64,000 bases of DNA from an uncultured Alphaproteobacteria bacterium (lineage in GTDB: Bacteria; Pseudomonadota; Alphaproteobacteria; RF32; CAG-239): assembly GCA_944390315.1 (NCBI GenBank), contig CALXPO010000003.1:1-64000 (forward strand), read 5' to 3'. Positions 53,511 through 61,743 of the stretch are shown piece by piece. Numbering within the stretch: the stretch's first letter is position 1; each line of letters starts with the position of its first letter. Under the pieces are notes generated by a model. The model saw only the letters and a program-made list of their open reading frames with translations, was not told the origin of the DNA and searched no databases. Made by a program: the position numbers and the translations under genes.

Positions 53511-55045
53511 TATTTCTTATCCTTTTTTGCCAGAGGTGCAAAACGAGTTAATTCGGTTAGACGATATCCCGTATATGTACCGAGCAGCATAACGACAAAC
53601 AAGATAACCAAATTAAGTTCATTAAAGGCAAACATAATATGGCGAATATACTCATTAACGATAACAAAATAAGTTGCTATGGCCACGATGACGCTGTAAA
53701 CAATTTCACGTGTTGCATTAGCCGCACCGTCTTCTTCCCAAGTAATAGAAGCACGTTCAATAATCCATGCCATAATGATAATTGGGAAAAATAAGGCCGA
53801 AGAAGCAATATCCCATTTCCACTCATATCCGATGATGGCCAAAATCTGCATAATCAAAATTACGAAAATGACCACGGCAGAAATTCGCGGCACCAAGAGC
53901 AAATTTAGTTTGGACAGGGCGGCTCTGATTAATAAGCCGACGACGAGAATAACGCTAAAACAAATTAGTCCCGCCCAAAAACCGGTTCTGACCAAAGACA
54001 TGGCAATCAACATCGGAGTAAATGTACCCATTGTTTGAATTCCGACCACATTGCGCATAATAACGACGACCAAAATGGCTAAAGGAAAAATCATCAACCA
54101 TTTCAAGGTATTTTGCTCTTTGAGAGGCAAATTATAAATAGAATAGTTAAACCAACTTTGACTTTGAGACAATTTGGCGCGATGTCCCGCCATTTTGAAA
54201 GAAGAGCGAATAGATTTCATGACCGAAAATTTTGTAACAGAATTTATTCCCCCCTCGACATCGACTAAAGATTGTTTACCTCTCTGAAAAATAATAAAGT
54301 CATCCGGAACACCTTTTTTTCCATTTTCCAAATTATAAACTTTCCACATACCGTCTATATAAGCCTCAATCATAACATCGGGCAGCAAAGTTTTTTTGCC
54401 TTCAACTAATTTAATACCTCTAATCATGCGTGCAGGAATATTTTTCAAAGACAGCAAATCGATAATAGCAACAGCCGTAGCTTTTGCGGTACGGGGCGCC
54501 GGAACAAAAGATTGTACGGTTTCGTCGGGGGGATTTTGATTAAATAAGGCTATAACTTTTTGAATCTCATCACCATCAAATTGAGCAGCCATTTCCAATA
54601 ATTGTTCTGCCAACAAAGTTGTTGATTCGTCCATTATGGGTTTTTGCGGCGTTTTAGGTTTTTCGGCAATGGTTTTTCCTTTACTTTCAACATTATCATA
54701 TAGCAAAACTCGATAGTAAATATCTTGCAATTTTTTCTTAGCTTTGGAAGTAATTTCGACCCTATCCGTTGTTTTTTGAACATGGTAATCAGGAGCGACG
54801 ATATCTTCATCTAAAATTTTAAAACCAGCCGTTGATAGCGGACGAGCCAAAGAAACTCTGATATTTTTTCCGTCGGGTACAAAACTGACATGTTCTTCGA
54901 CTGTCCACACATCCGTTGTTTGTTTTGGGGTAAAATTAAATCCCCAATAATGAATTTTATAATAAATGCTGTAACCGGCAAAGATGCAAGAAAGCAACAA
55001 TCCGAGCGTTAAAAAAGCTCTTACTGATTTTAATTTTTTCAGCAT
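53510..55045 (-). CDS. Inactive transglutaminase fused to 7TM domain (RloB-like)
   Basis: A 511-residue inner-membrane protein. One N-terminal membrane segment (VRAFLTLGLLLSCIFAGYSIYY) is followed by a periplasmic transglutaminase-like domain (PRTAKATAVAIIDLLSLKNIPARMIRGIKL) lacking the usual catalytic Cys, then seven membrane helices (WLMIFPLAILVVVIMRNVVGIQTMGTFTPMLIAMSLV and onward). This matches the uncharacterised family now named RloB in some annotations and linked to osmotolerance. It couples translationally to the downstream ATP-grasp gene. Confidence 0.88.
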   Translation of the reverse strand: MLKKLKSVRAFLTLGLLLSCIFAGYSIYYKIHYWGFNFTPKQTTDVWTVEEHVSFVPDGKNIRVSLARPLSTAGFKILDEDIVAPDYHVQKTTDRVEITSKAKKKLQDIYYRVLLYDNVESKGKTIAEKPKTPQKPIMDESTTLLAEQLLEMAAQFDGDEIQKVIALFNQNPPDETVQSFVPAPRTAKATAVAIIDLLSLKNIPARMIRGIKLVEGKKTLLPDVMIEAYIDGMWKVYNLENGKKGVPDDFIIFQRGKQSLVDVEGGINSVTKFSVMKSIRSSFKMAGHRAKLSQSQSWFNYSIYNLPLKEQNTLKWLMIFPLAILVVVIMRNVVGIQTMGTFTPMLIAMSLVRTGFWAGLICFSVILVVGLLIRAALSKLNLLLVPRISAVVIFVILIMQILAIIGYEWKWDIASSALFFPIIIMAWIIERASITWEEDGAANATREIVYSVIVAIATYFVIVNEYIRHIMFAFNELNLVILFVVMLLGTYTGYRLTELTRFAPLAKKDKK

Positions 55046-55073
55046 ATAATCCCCAATCTGATTAAGTCCGCAA

Positions 55074-55646
55074 TTATCTTAGCGTATTAGCCAAAGATGT
55101 ATCGACCAAGAAACGGCCGGCTAAAATGTTTCGACCGATAAGTCCTTGATAATTAAATTTGTCCCGATGAGCGAGCGAAAATTCGGCTTTAATAATTTCT
55201 CCTCCCATCTTAATATCCATAACGACGACAACCCGTTCTTCACTTCCATTGATACGTTTAACCGTCGGTTGGCGTTTTACTCTTTTTTCAAAATGATATT
55301 TTTCGGCAGTTTCACGATTAACCAAATCGAAAGCGACCCATTTTTCTCCTTCACGTTCGAAGGTACGCACATCATCGGCATCAATTGATGAAGTTTCGGC
55401 TCCGGTATCTATTCTGGATAAAAAAGGAGATTTCATCGGCAAAAAATAAATTGGTTCAACGGCGCCTATAATTTTCAAAGGTAATTTTTCTTTTTCGATT
55501 TTAGGAGTTGCAGCTTTATTTTTTTCGGGCATTCTGATTTCCACACCAGGTACGATTGCAGGACGAACGGGATTTTGATTTTGGCATGCTGTTGCAAATA
55601 TCAAGAGATTGAACAACATAAGTATTTTGAGTAATCTAGCCATCAT
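55074..55646 (-). CDS. Retropepsin-like protease lipoprotein (RloA-like, formerly ATP-dependent zinc protease family)
   Basis: A 190-residue lipoprotein (LLIFATAC lipobox after MMARLLKILMLF). The protease core has FLSRIDTGAETSSIDADDV, where Asp-Thr-Gly is the retropepsin-type catalytic triad, and LIGRNILAGRFLVDTS as the second conserved block. The family was long called ATP-dependent zinc protease but looks like an aspartic protease. First gene of the operon; probably processes a periplasmic or peptidoglycan-linked substrate with its two partners. Confidence 0.87.
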   Translation of the reverse strand: MMARLLKILMLFNLLIFATACQNQNPVRPAIVPGVEIRMPEKNKAATPKIEKEKLPLKIIGAVEPIYFLPMKSPFLSRIDTGAETSSIDADDVRTFEREGEKWVAFDLVNRETAEKYHFEKRVKRQPTVKRINGSEERVVVVMDIKMGGEIIKAEFSLAHRDKFNYQGLIGRNILAGRFLVDTSLANTLR

Positions 55647-55806
55647 TTATCTTCTTTAAGTCTTTTCTTGTCATTTATATTTATCTTTAAATCCCCACAA
55701 AAGTAAAGCAAAAAAACATCTTGTTATCACTTTTTAAATGACTTTTTTGCAAAAATAGACTATATTTGTACAAAATAAAGTTCAGAATGAATCAAATTTA
55801 GCCAAA

Positions 55807-56790
55807 ATGTATAAACAAAAACACAAGACATCGAAAAAACTCAGACTTGAAATTAAAAAGTCAATTTATTATTTGCGCCGATCTCTGCTTGGTATCGGTG
55901 CTGCCGGTGCAATGTCCGTTCCTGTACAAGGGAAACCGTTGGAAAATTCACAAGCATCATCAGAGACAAATTATCCTGCAAGCACACAACTCGTAAACAA
56001 TCAAACGGCAACCTATGAACGCATGATTGAAGTAGACATAGACCAAGAAATCGAAAAAAGAGCGCAATGGTTTGTTGACGAATTTGTCAAAGCTACTTCT
56101 AAGCATCTTCAATTAATCAAAAAAGCAAGCGCTGCCGGTCAAAAGACATCCTACGTCAAGCAAAATTTTTTTGATGCCGTCTATCCCAAAGGCAATCTTT
56201 CGGGACGCAACAATTATTGCATAGCCGCCATAAATCGTGCTCTTAAAGATGCTAATCAATACGGAGACATCAGTTTAGCCTTGCCTGACTACCAAACAGA
56301 GGGGGCAAATACCGTTGAATGTCTCAGGTTTGTTAATTTTATAGCGAAACACGGATTTGGTAAATGCATTCAAAAAGGATACATTATTCCCAAAAATCTG
56401 GAAGTCGGAGATATTGTCATGACACCCCGAGGCGGCGGGCGTTATCATGCCACAACCTATATCGGCAACGGGAAAGTACGCAGCTTTAATAACGATGATG
56501 AATGGAATATAAAGAAACAAACAGGAATCGTTATTAAAACCAAAGAATTGGCTCAAGAAGCTATTCGTCAAAATCTGGAACAACAACAGCTTATCTCCGA
56601 ACAAAAAACCGGAAAACAAATTATCTCTTTCCAAAAAGCGCAGATGATACTGCAAATTCTATATGACGGAAGACGTATTGACAGTCATGTAGCTTCGCTC
56701 TTAAGACAAAATACTGATACTTATCACCTATTTGCAGAAACTACGCCTCGCAACATATTAGAGAATATCAAGTCCGGACGAGAAATCTAA
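55807..56790 (+). CDS. Tat-signal protein with CHAP/NlpC-like Cys-His domain
   Basis: A 327-residue protein. YYLRRSLLGIGAAGAMSVPVQG (about 21-42) resembles a twin-arginine signal, though 20 basic residues precede it. The middle region has SGRNNYCIAAINRAL with a candidate catalytic Cys138, and LEVGDIVMTPRGGGRYHATTYIGNGKVRSFN with a candidate His near 217, matching CHAP or NlpC/P60 amidases that cut peptidoglycan. The C-terminal third is Gln-rich and helical. The ATG has no good ribosome site, so the start is uncertain. Confidence 0.6.
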   Translation: MYKQKHKTSKKLRLEIKKSIYYLRRSLLGIGAAGAMSVPVQGKPLENSQASSETNYPASTQLVNNQTATYERMIEVDIDQEIEKRAQWFVDEFVKATSKHLQLIKKASAAGQKTSYVKQNFFDAVYPKGNLSGRNNYCIAAINRALKDANQYGDISLALPDYQTEGANTVECLRFVNFIAKHGFGKCIQKGYIIPKNLEVGDIVMTPRGGGRYHATTYIGNGKVRSFNNDDEWNIKKQTGIVIKTKELAQEAIRQNLEQQQLISEQKTGKQIISFQKAQMILQILYDGRRIDSHVASLLRQNTDTYHLFAETTPRNILENIKSGREI

Positions 56791-56793
56791 GTT

Positions 56794-58023
56794 CTAGAAA
56801 AACAAGCTCATGCGCAAACTGACCACCGTGGCATAATCAGATTTTGGATTAAGCGCCGGATCAATATAAAATTGAACATCCGGCGTAAGCGTCATCCACT
56901 TGGATATACCCCAAGACCAATATGCCTCAACAACTTTTTCACTGCTGTGTGACAAAGTTTCTCCGACGGCTTCTTCATCAATTTTATTATAGGCAAAAGC
57001 AAGTCCGATTTGATCCGACGGATTACGGTCAAGAGGATTGTTATACACCATTCCCAACACCCAGGATTGTTCAATTTCGGCAACCGATCCCGATACGCCG
57101 TTAACTCTGCCGAATATGGACCATTTTTTACCGATATTTTGACTTAAATTAAGCGACCAACCGTTTGTCGTTTGTTTTTGCTCCTCAACCCACGGCTGGT
57201 TATAAACCAACAAAGAAATCTGCGAACTTCCCAATCCTTTGATGGTCGGCGTATAGGCGGCATATCCGAAGGTTGCAAAATGTTTTTCGTCTAAATCATT
57301 AACTCTGACACTGACGCCGTCCGTATCGGTTGCATCTTGAGCGCCGACGGCAAAGGACCAATCCGAATTCGGCGTTATCTGTACAAAAGCGCCAACTCCG
57401 GCGGTTGAATAAGTTGAGCTGGCATTTTGCGACAATGCGTAATTAATAAAGTTAACTTGTTGATTGGCATCATACTGACTGCCGTCGAAATTATATAAAG
57501 GAAATTGACCTGCGGCAACCGTCAACCAATTCCATTCTCCGCCAAGTTGGTAGCTGTAATACAATTCATTAAACGAATTTGACACATCGTCAGAATCATT
57601 AATTTCGGTAACCACCCCGATATTATTTTCAATTCTGGAGGCCGATGAGCCGCTGTATCTGGTCATGGAATATGCAAAATTCAAAGTTCCGCTGCCATAT
57701 TCATTATCAAACGTTGTCCAGGTAAAACTCGGTGCAATTATAGTCTGCAAAGAAGTTTTTTTACCGTTGGGCGCACCTCGCTGTGGCAAAAAAGAAATAT
57801 CAATGGAATAATCAAAATTGTATTTTTGACTCAAATAATTTTTAAACTCATTATAGTCTTGTCCAACATCACTAAACGAAAGATTACGCCTTTTTACGGA
57901 ATCCGCCACACGCTGTGCAGCACTGCGCGAAACACCGCTTTCATCGGCCATAACCGATGATGACATACCTAAAATTTCCCCTAAAACAACGGAACAAGCA
58001 ATCACAATTTGCCCAACTTTCAT
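56794..58023 (-). CDS. aaxA: OprB-type porin, AaxA-like
   Basis: A 409-residue outer-membrane porin with a signal peptide (MKVGQIVIACSVVLGEILGMSSSVMA) and OprB-family strands (NWLTVAAGQFPLYNFDGSQYD, TYSTAGVGAFVQITPNSDWSFAVGAQDA, YATVVSLRMSLFF with terminal Phe). In Chlamydia the OprB-like porin AaxA admits arginine and is encoded with AaxB and AaxC. Here the gene is divergent from an AaxB-like and AaxC-like pair, 169 bp away. The symbol rests on this context; on sequence alone it is an OprB-like porin. Confidence 0.7.
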   Translation of the reverse strand: MKVGQIVIACSVVLGEILGMSSSVMADESGVSRSAAQRVADSVKRRNLSFSDVGQDYNEFKNYLSQKYNFDYSIDISFLPQRGAPNGKKTSLQTIIAPSFTWTTFDNEYGSGTLNFAYSMTRYSGSSASRIENNIGVVTEINDSDDVSNSFNELYYSYQLGGEWNWLTVAAGQFPLYNFDGSQYDANQQVNFINYALSQNASSTYSTAGVGAFVQITPNSDWSFAVGAQDATDTDGVSVRVNDLDEKHFATFGYAAYTPTIKGLGSSQISLLVYNQPWVEEQKQTTNGWSLNLSQNIGKKWSIFGRVNGVSGSVAEIEQSWVLGMVYNNPLDRNPSDQIGLAFAYNKIDEEAVGETLSHSSEKVVEAYWSWGISKWMTLTPDVQFYIDPALNPKSDYATVVSLRMSLFF

Positions 58024-58192
58024 AATTATTCTCCTTTACACCGATTTTATGCTCTTTATGTATGCACGAAAAAAGAAAGGAAAAGAGGGAAAAAGCTTTT
58101 TTATATCTTTAGTATAAGTCAACTTGAAAAAACAAACTCACCGATTACCTCAGTTGCTGAATCAAACATAATTTTATAAAAGGAGAAAAAAT

Positions 58193-58774
58193 ATGACCGA
58201 AGGAGTTCGTTATCCGACATTGGCATTTCAAACCGGCGGGGCCGGACAATCTGATCAAGGTATACCCCCGCAACCTTTTGAAACTTTTTGTTACGATTCT
58301 GCTTTATTACAAGCTAAAATTGAGAATTTTAACATTATTCCTTACACTTCCGTTCTGCCAAAAGAATTGTACGGAAATATCGTACCGGTAGACAAGGTTG
58401 TCAATCAATTCAAACACGGTGCCGTATTAGAGGTAATTATGGCCGGAAACGGTGCCAACCGAGACAATCATAAAGCTATTGCCACAGGTGTCGGCATTTG
58501 TTGGGGCAAAAACACAAAAGGTGAGTTAATCGGAGGATGGGCCGCCGAATATGTTGAATATTTTGATACCTATATTGATGATGATATTGCCAAAACACAC
58601 TGTGAAATGTGGTTGAACCGCTCACTTAATCACGAGTTGGAAATTCGCGGCGTTCAAAAACACAGTGAATTTCAACTTTACCATAATTATATCAACATCA
58701 CCCAACAGTTTGGCTACTGCTTAACTTGTTTGGGTTTCCTAAATTTCGAACATGCCGCACCGGCAAAAGTATAA
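58193..58774 (+). CDS. aaxB: Pyruvoyl-dependent arginine decarboxylase (AaxB-like)
   Basis: A 193-residue proenzyme. [15 protein letters not shown] contains Thr52-Ser53, the self-cleavage site that creates the pyruvoyl group at Ser53, as in Chlamydia Aax[31 protein letters not shown] and [11 protein letters not shown] are family motifs. It turns arginine into agmatine and CO2, consuming a proton. GGAGAAAAA precedes the ATG. The agmatine antiporter gene follows 98 bp downstream, so together they make an acid-resistance or arginine-use module. Confidence 0.9.
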   Translation: MTEGVRYPTLAFQTGGAGQSDQGIPPQPFETFCYDSALLQAKIENFNIIPYTSVLPKELYGNIVPVDKVVNQFKHGAVLEVIMAGNGANRDNHKAIATGVGICWGKNTKGELIGGWAAEYVEYFDTYIDDDIAKTHCEMWLNRSLNHELEIRGVQKHSEFQLYHNYINITQQFGYCLTCLGFLNFEHAAPAKV

Positions 58775-58808
58775 TTTTTTTACTTTTGATAATCAATATT
58801 TAAAAGCG

Positions 58809-58847
58809 GAGGCGAGGCAATTAAACCAATAATTGTTCGCCTCTTTT
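58809..58847 (+). terminator. Hairpin between aaxB and aaxC (attenuator or terminator)
   Basis: GAGGCGA...CAATTA pairs with TAATTG...CGCCTC with a small bulge and is followed by TTTT. It could reduce readthrough into aaxC or stabilise the aaxB message. Confidence 0.55.
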
Positions 58848-58872
58848 AACAAAAGATAAGGGAATTAAAATA

Positions 58873-60342
58873 ATGAAAGATAAAAAACAACCGACATCCA
58901 CAGATACCTCATCGGGCGGATTAGGCGTATTAGCCTTGGCAGCAATTGTCGTCAGCTCTATGGTCGGCGGAGGCATTTACTCCTTACCACAAAACATGGC
59001 AGCAGGAGCTTCGGCCGGTGCCGTCTTATTATCATGGCTTATTACCGGCTTCGGTGTTTATTTTATAGCCAACACTTTTCGCACGCTCTCATTGGCAAAA
59101 CCCGATTTAACCGCGGGCATTTATATGTACAGCCGTGAGGGATTTGGTCCTTACGTCGGTTTTACGATAGGATGGTCCTATTGGCTATGCCAAATTTGCG
59201 GAAATGTCGGTTATGCCGTTATCACCATGGACGCTCTCAACTATTTTTTTCCACCGTACTTTGCCGGCGGCAACAATTTAGCCTCTATCATCGGCGGCTC
59301 AATTTTAATTTGGGGATTTAATTTCCTAGTCTTAAAAGGAATTAAACAAGCCACTTTAGTCAACACAATCGGAACCGTTGCTAAAATTGTACCTTTGATT
59401 TTATTCATTATAATTTTGCTTTTTGTATTTCATATAGACCGTTTCGATTTTGACTTTTGGGGTGAAAAAACAAAATCGCTGGGCAACTTAAGCACACAAA
59501 TCAAAAGTACCATGCTCGTAACCTTATGGGCTTTTATCGGTATTGAAGGTGCGGTAGTTATGTCCAGACACGCCAAAAATGCCGAAACGGTCGGTAAGGC
59601 AACTTTACTGGGATTTGTCGGTTGTCTTGTTATTTATATTTTGTTGTCACTGGTACCTTTCGGCTATATGAATCAGCAAGAATTAGCCGCAGTTGCCAAT
59701 CCGTCAACGGCAGGAATACTCGAAAAAGTCATCGGCAAATTCGGTGCCTGGTTAATGAACATCGGATTGTTGATTTCTGTTTTGACCAGTTGGCTCGCAT
59801 GGACCATGATAACGGCACAAATTCCGCAGGCAGCTGCTGAAAACGGAACTTTTCCGAAAGAATTTGCCAAAGAAAACGAATATCAAGCTCCGTCGGTTTC
59901 TTTGTGGGTAACAAGCATCTTGATGCAGGCCATGATATTATTGGTCTATTTTTCCAACAATGCCTGGAACACCATGCTCAGCATAACCGGCGTTATGGTT
60001 TTACCGGCCTATTTTTCAAGTTGCGCTTATCTGTGGAAGATTTGTGAGGATGGTGAATATCCGACAAAACTTTCGATTAAACGTTCTGCTGCCTTGCTGT
60101 CATCGGTTATCGGTTCCATTTATGCTCTTTGGCTCATTTACGCCGCGGGACTGAACTATTTATTAATGGCGGTCATTTTTATGACCTTGGGCATTCCCGT
60201 ATTTGTTTGGGCAAGAAAACAATCTGCTCCCGAACAAAAAGCCTTTTCATACGGAGAATTGATTTTAGCCGGACTGATGATACTCATCTCACTCTGGGCC
60301 ATTTACGCTTTTGTCCGCGGAATCGTTAACCTCAACGGATAG
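58873..60342 (+). CDS. aaxC: Arginine-agmatine antiporter, APC superfamily (AaxC-like)
   Basis: A 489-residue 12-TM exchanger. LAAIVVSSMVGGGIYSLPQNMAAGASAGAVLLSWLITGFGVYF is the APC TM1-2 signature with the GGGI substrate loop; SYWLCQICGNVGYAVITMDALNYFF and STMLVTLWAFIGIEGAVVMSRHAKN (TM6) follow. It resembles the ArcD/AaxC/YjdE group exchanging arginine for agmatine or ornithine. Gene order with the pyruvoyl decarboxylase supports arginine-agmatine. AAGGG precedes the ATG. Confidence 0.85.
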   Translation: MKDKKQPTSTDTSSGGLGVLALAAIVVSSMVGGGIYSLPQNMAAGASAGAVLLSWLITGFGVYFIANTFRTLSLAKPDLTAGIYMYSREGFGPYVGFTIGWSYWLCQICGNVGYAVITMDALNYFFPPYFAGGNNLASIIGGSILIWGFNFLVLKGIKQATLVNTIGTVAKIVPLILFIIILLFVFHIDRFDFDFWGEKTKSLGNLSTQIKSTMLVTLWAFIGIEGAVVMSRHAKNAETVGKATLLGFVGCLVIYILLSLVPFGYMNQQELAAVANPSTAGILEKVIGKFGAWLMNIGLLISVLTSWLAWTMITAQIPQAAAENGTFPKEFAKENEYQAPSVSLWVTSILMQAMILLVYFSNNAWNTMLSITGVMVLPAYFSSCAYLWKICEDGEYPTKLSIKRSAALLSSVIGSIYALWLIYAAGLNYLLMAVIFMTLGIPVFVWARKQSAPEQKAFSYGELILAGLMILISLWAIYAFVRGIVNLNG

Positions 60343-60344
60343 AG

Positions 60345-60380
60345 AAAGAAAAGAGCCTTGACAAAAGGCTCTTTTCTTTT
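60345..60380 (+). terminator. Terminator of the aaxBC unit
   Basis: AAAGAAAAGAGCCTT pairs with AAGGCTCTTTTCTTT around GACAA, with T residues in the 3' arm. Confidence 0.8.
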
Positions 60381-60434
60381 GACTGATAATCATAAAACAG
60401 TTAATCTGACATTCTCATAAAAAAGGAATAACTT

Positions 60435-61145
60435 ATGAATATCAGTCAACAAATCATACATGAAATTCAAACCTCTTCCTCACCTGAGCAGGCCGAAAAA
60501 TCGGCGCGTTTTTTCAAACTCGGAAAAGGAGAATACGGCGAACACGACATTTTTTTGGGATTAAGCCTGCCAGATATTCGCCAAATTGTCAAAAAATATA
60601 AAAAGACCGTAGAGTTGAATGATTTGCAAGAACTCATCACCTGCCCTTTCCACGAAGTCCGATCCACCGCTGTTTTACTCGCGGTTGAGCTGTTTGCCAA
60701 AAGCAAAAGTGATGAGGAACGACAAAAAATCGTTGAATTTTATCTTCATCATCTCAATTATATCAACAACTGGGATTTAATTGACATTTCCGTTCACAAA
60801 ATCTTAGGAGTTTATTGCTGCGAACAAAACGATTATCAAATTTTATATAATCTGGCAAACACAGACCACCTCTGGTCCAAAAGAGCGGCAATTGTCGCCA
60901 ACTGGCATATTATAAAACAGGGGCAGTTTGAACCGATAAAAAAAATAACCTTAAGCCTTTGCAAAGATAAAGAAGACTTAATTCACAAAGCGCTCGGTTG
61001 GATGTTGCGGGAAATGGGCAAGAAAAATTTGCAGGAACTGCTGAATTTTCTAAACAGCTACGCACCTGAGCTGCCGCGAACCACCTTACGCTATGCCATC
61101 GAAAGACTTTCTCTCAAACAGCGGCGACACTATTTATTATCATAA
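60435..61145 (+). CDS. DNA alkylation repair protein (AlkD-like HEAT repeats)
   Basis: A 236-residue all-helical protein of the AlkD/DUF1061 family: YGEHDIFLGLSLPDIRQIVKKY, FHEVRSTAVLLAVELFAKS, YINNWDLIDISVHKILG, LWSKRAAIVANWHII, DLIHKALGWMLREMGKK and LPRTTLRYAIERLS are the expected blocks, with the Trp-Asp and Arg DNA-contact residues. It excises positively charged alkylpurines such as 3-methyladenine. Stands alone after the aax unit. Confidence 0.9.
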   Translation: MNISQQIIHEIQTSSSPEQAEKSARFFKLGKGEYGEHDIFLGLSLPDIRQIVKKYKKTVELNDLQELITCPFHEVRSTAVLLAVELFAKSKSDEERQKIVEFYLHHLNYINNWDLIDISVHKILGVYCCEQNDYQILYNLANTDHLWSKRAAIVANWHIIKQGQFEPIKKITLSLCKDKEDLIHKALGWMLREMGKKNLQELLNFLNSYAPELPRTTLRYAIERLSLKQRRHYLLS

Positions 61146-61165
61146 AATAAAACTTTAAAAAAACG

Positions 61166-61194
61166 ATAAGGGAAACAATATTGTTTCCCTTATT
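61166..61194. terminator. Hairpin between convergent genes
   Basis: ATAAGGGAAACAA pairs with TTGTTTCCCTTAT with almost no loop. T tract is weak; likely a shared terminator. Confidence 0.55.
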
Positions 61195-61212
61195 CGCAAC
61201 ATTTTACAGAAC

Positions 61213-61665
61213 TCAGACGGTTGCAAACAGTTCTTTGAATTCTTTTCCATCTCCCCACCCCATGATTATGAAATAGGAAGTTGCTACCGAGAACATATCT
61301 TGGAATGTCAGTTCTCGTATTTCGAACAAGCGCATTTTTCTTCCTCTGGCAAATCTGCCTAAAGAACGCAGCCGATGTTTGCAGTACGAAATATAGCGTA
61401 GCTGCAAAGCGACTTCATGCATTAATCGATAATCCGGTAGGAAATCGACCATTTCTTTGAGGAGAACCCAGTCATTTTCATAATCCTCGCAAAGGAAAGA
61501 AAAAGCACTGGAAACTTTTTCTTCCGGTGACAAGGCATGGACTCTTCTATCGAACAATAACATTCTCAGACACGTTGCAAATTTGTCTACAAACGTCTTT
61601 TTGTCTGTTTCTCTTAATGCGAGAGCAAAATCATTGAGCTCTCTGAGTTGAAATCTATACGTCAT
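61213..61665 (-). CDS. Unknown protein, possibly foreign
   Basis: A 150-residue helical, cytoplasmic protein that I do not recognise (MTYRFQLRELNDFALALRET ... LRSLGRFARGRKMRLFEIRELTFQDMF). No ribosome site precedes the ATG; a promoter-like pair is 30-58 bases upstream. GC is above most neighbours. Style matches the genes at 36851, 37822 and 45792, so it may share their origin. Confidence 0.5.
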   Translation of the reverse strand: MTYRFQLRELNDFALALRETDKKTFVDKFATCLRMLLFDRRVHALSPEEKVSSAFSFLCEDYENDWVLLKEMVDFLPDYRLMHEVALQLRYISYCKHRLRSLGRFARGRKMRLFEIRELTFQDMFSVATSYFIIMGWGDGKEFKELFATV

Positions 61666-61695
61666 AGTTTATAAATAATTTTGTTAGTAAATATG

Positions 61696-61723
61696 ATATT
61701 AGCATATTTAGACAAAAGGTCAA
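61696..61723 (-). promoter_or_regulatory. Sigma70-like promoter of the unknown gene
   Basis: TTGACC (61723-61718) and TAATAT (61701-61696), spacer 16 bp, on the minus strand; the leader to the ATG is AT-rich and has no ribosome site. Confidence 0.5.
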
Positions 61724-61743
61724 TCTTTATTTTGTCAATAGGA

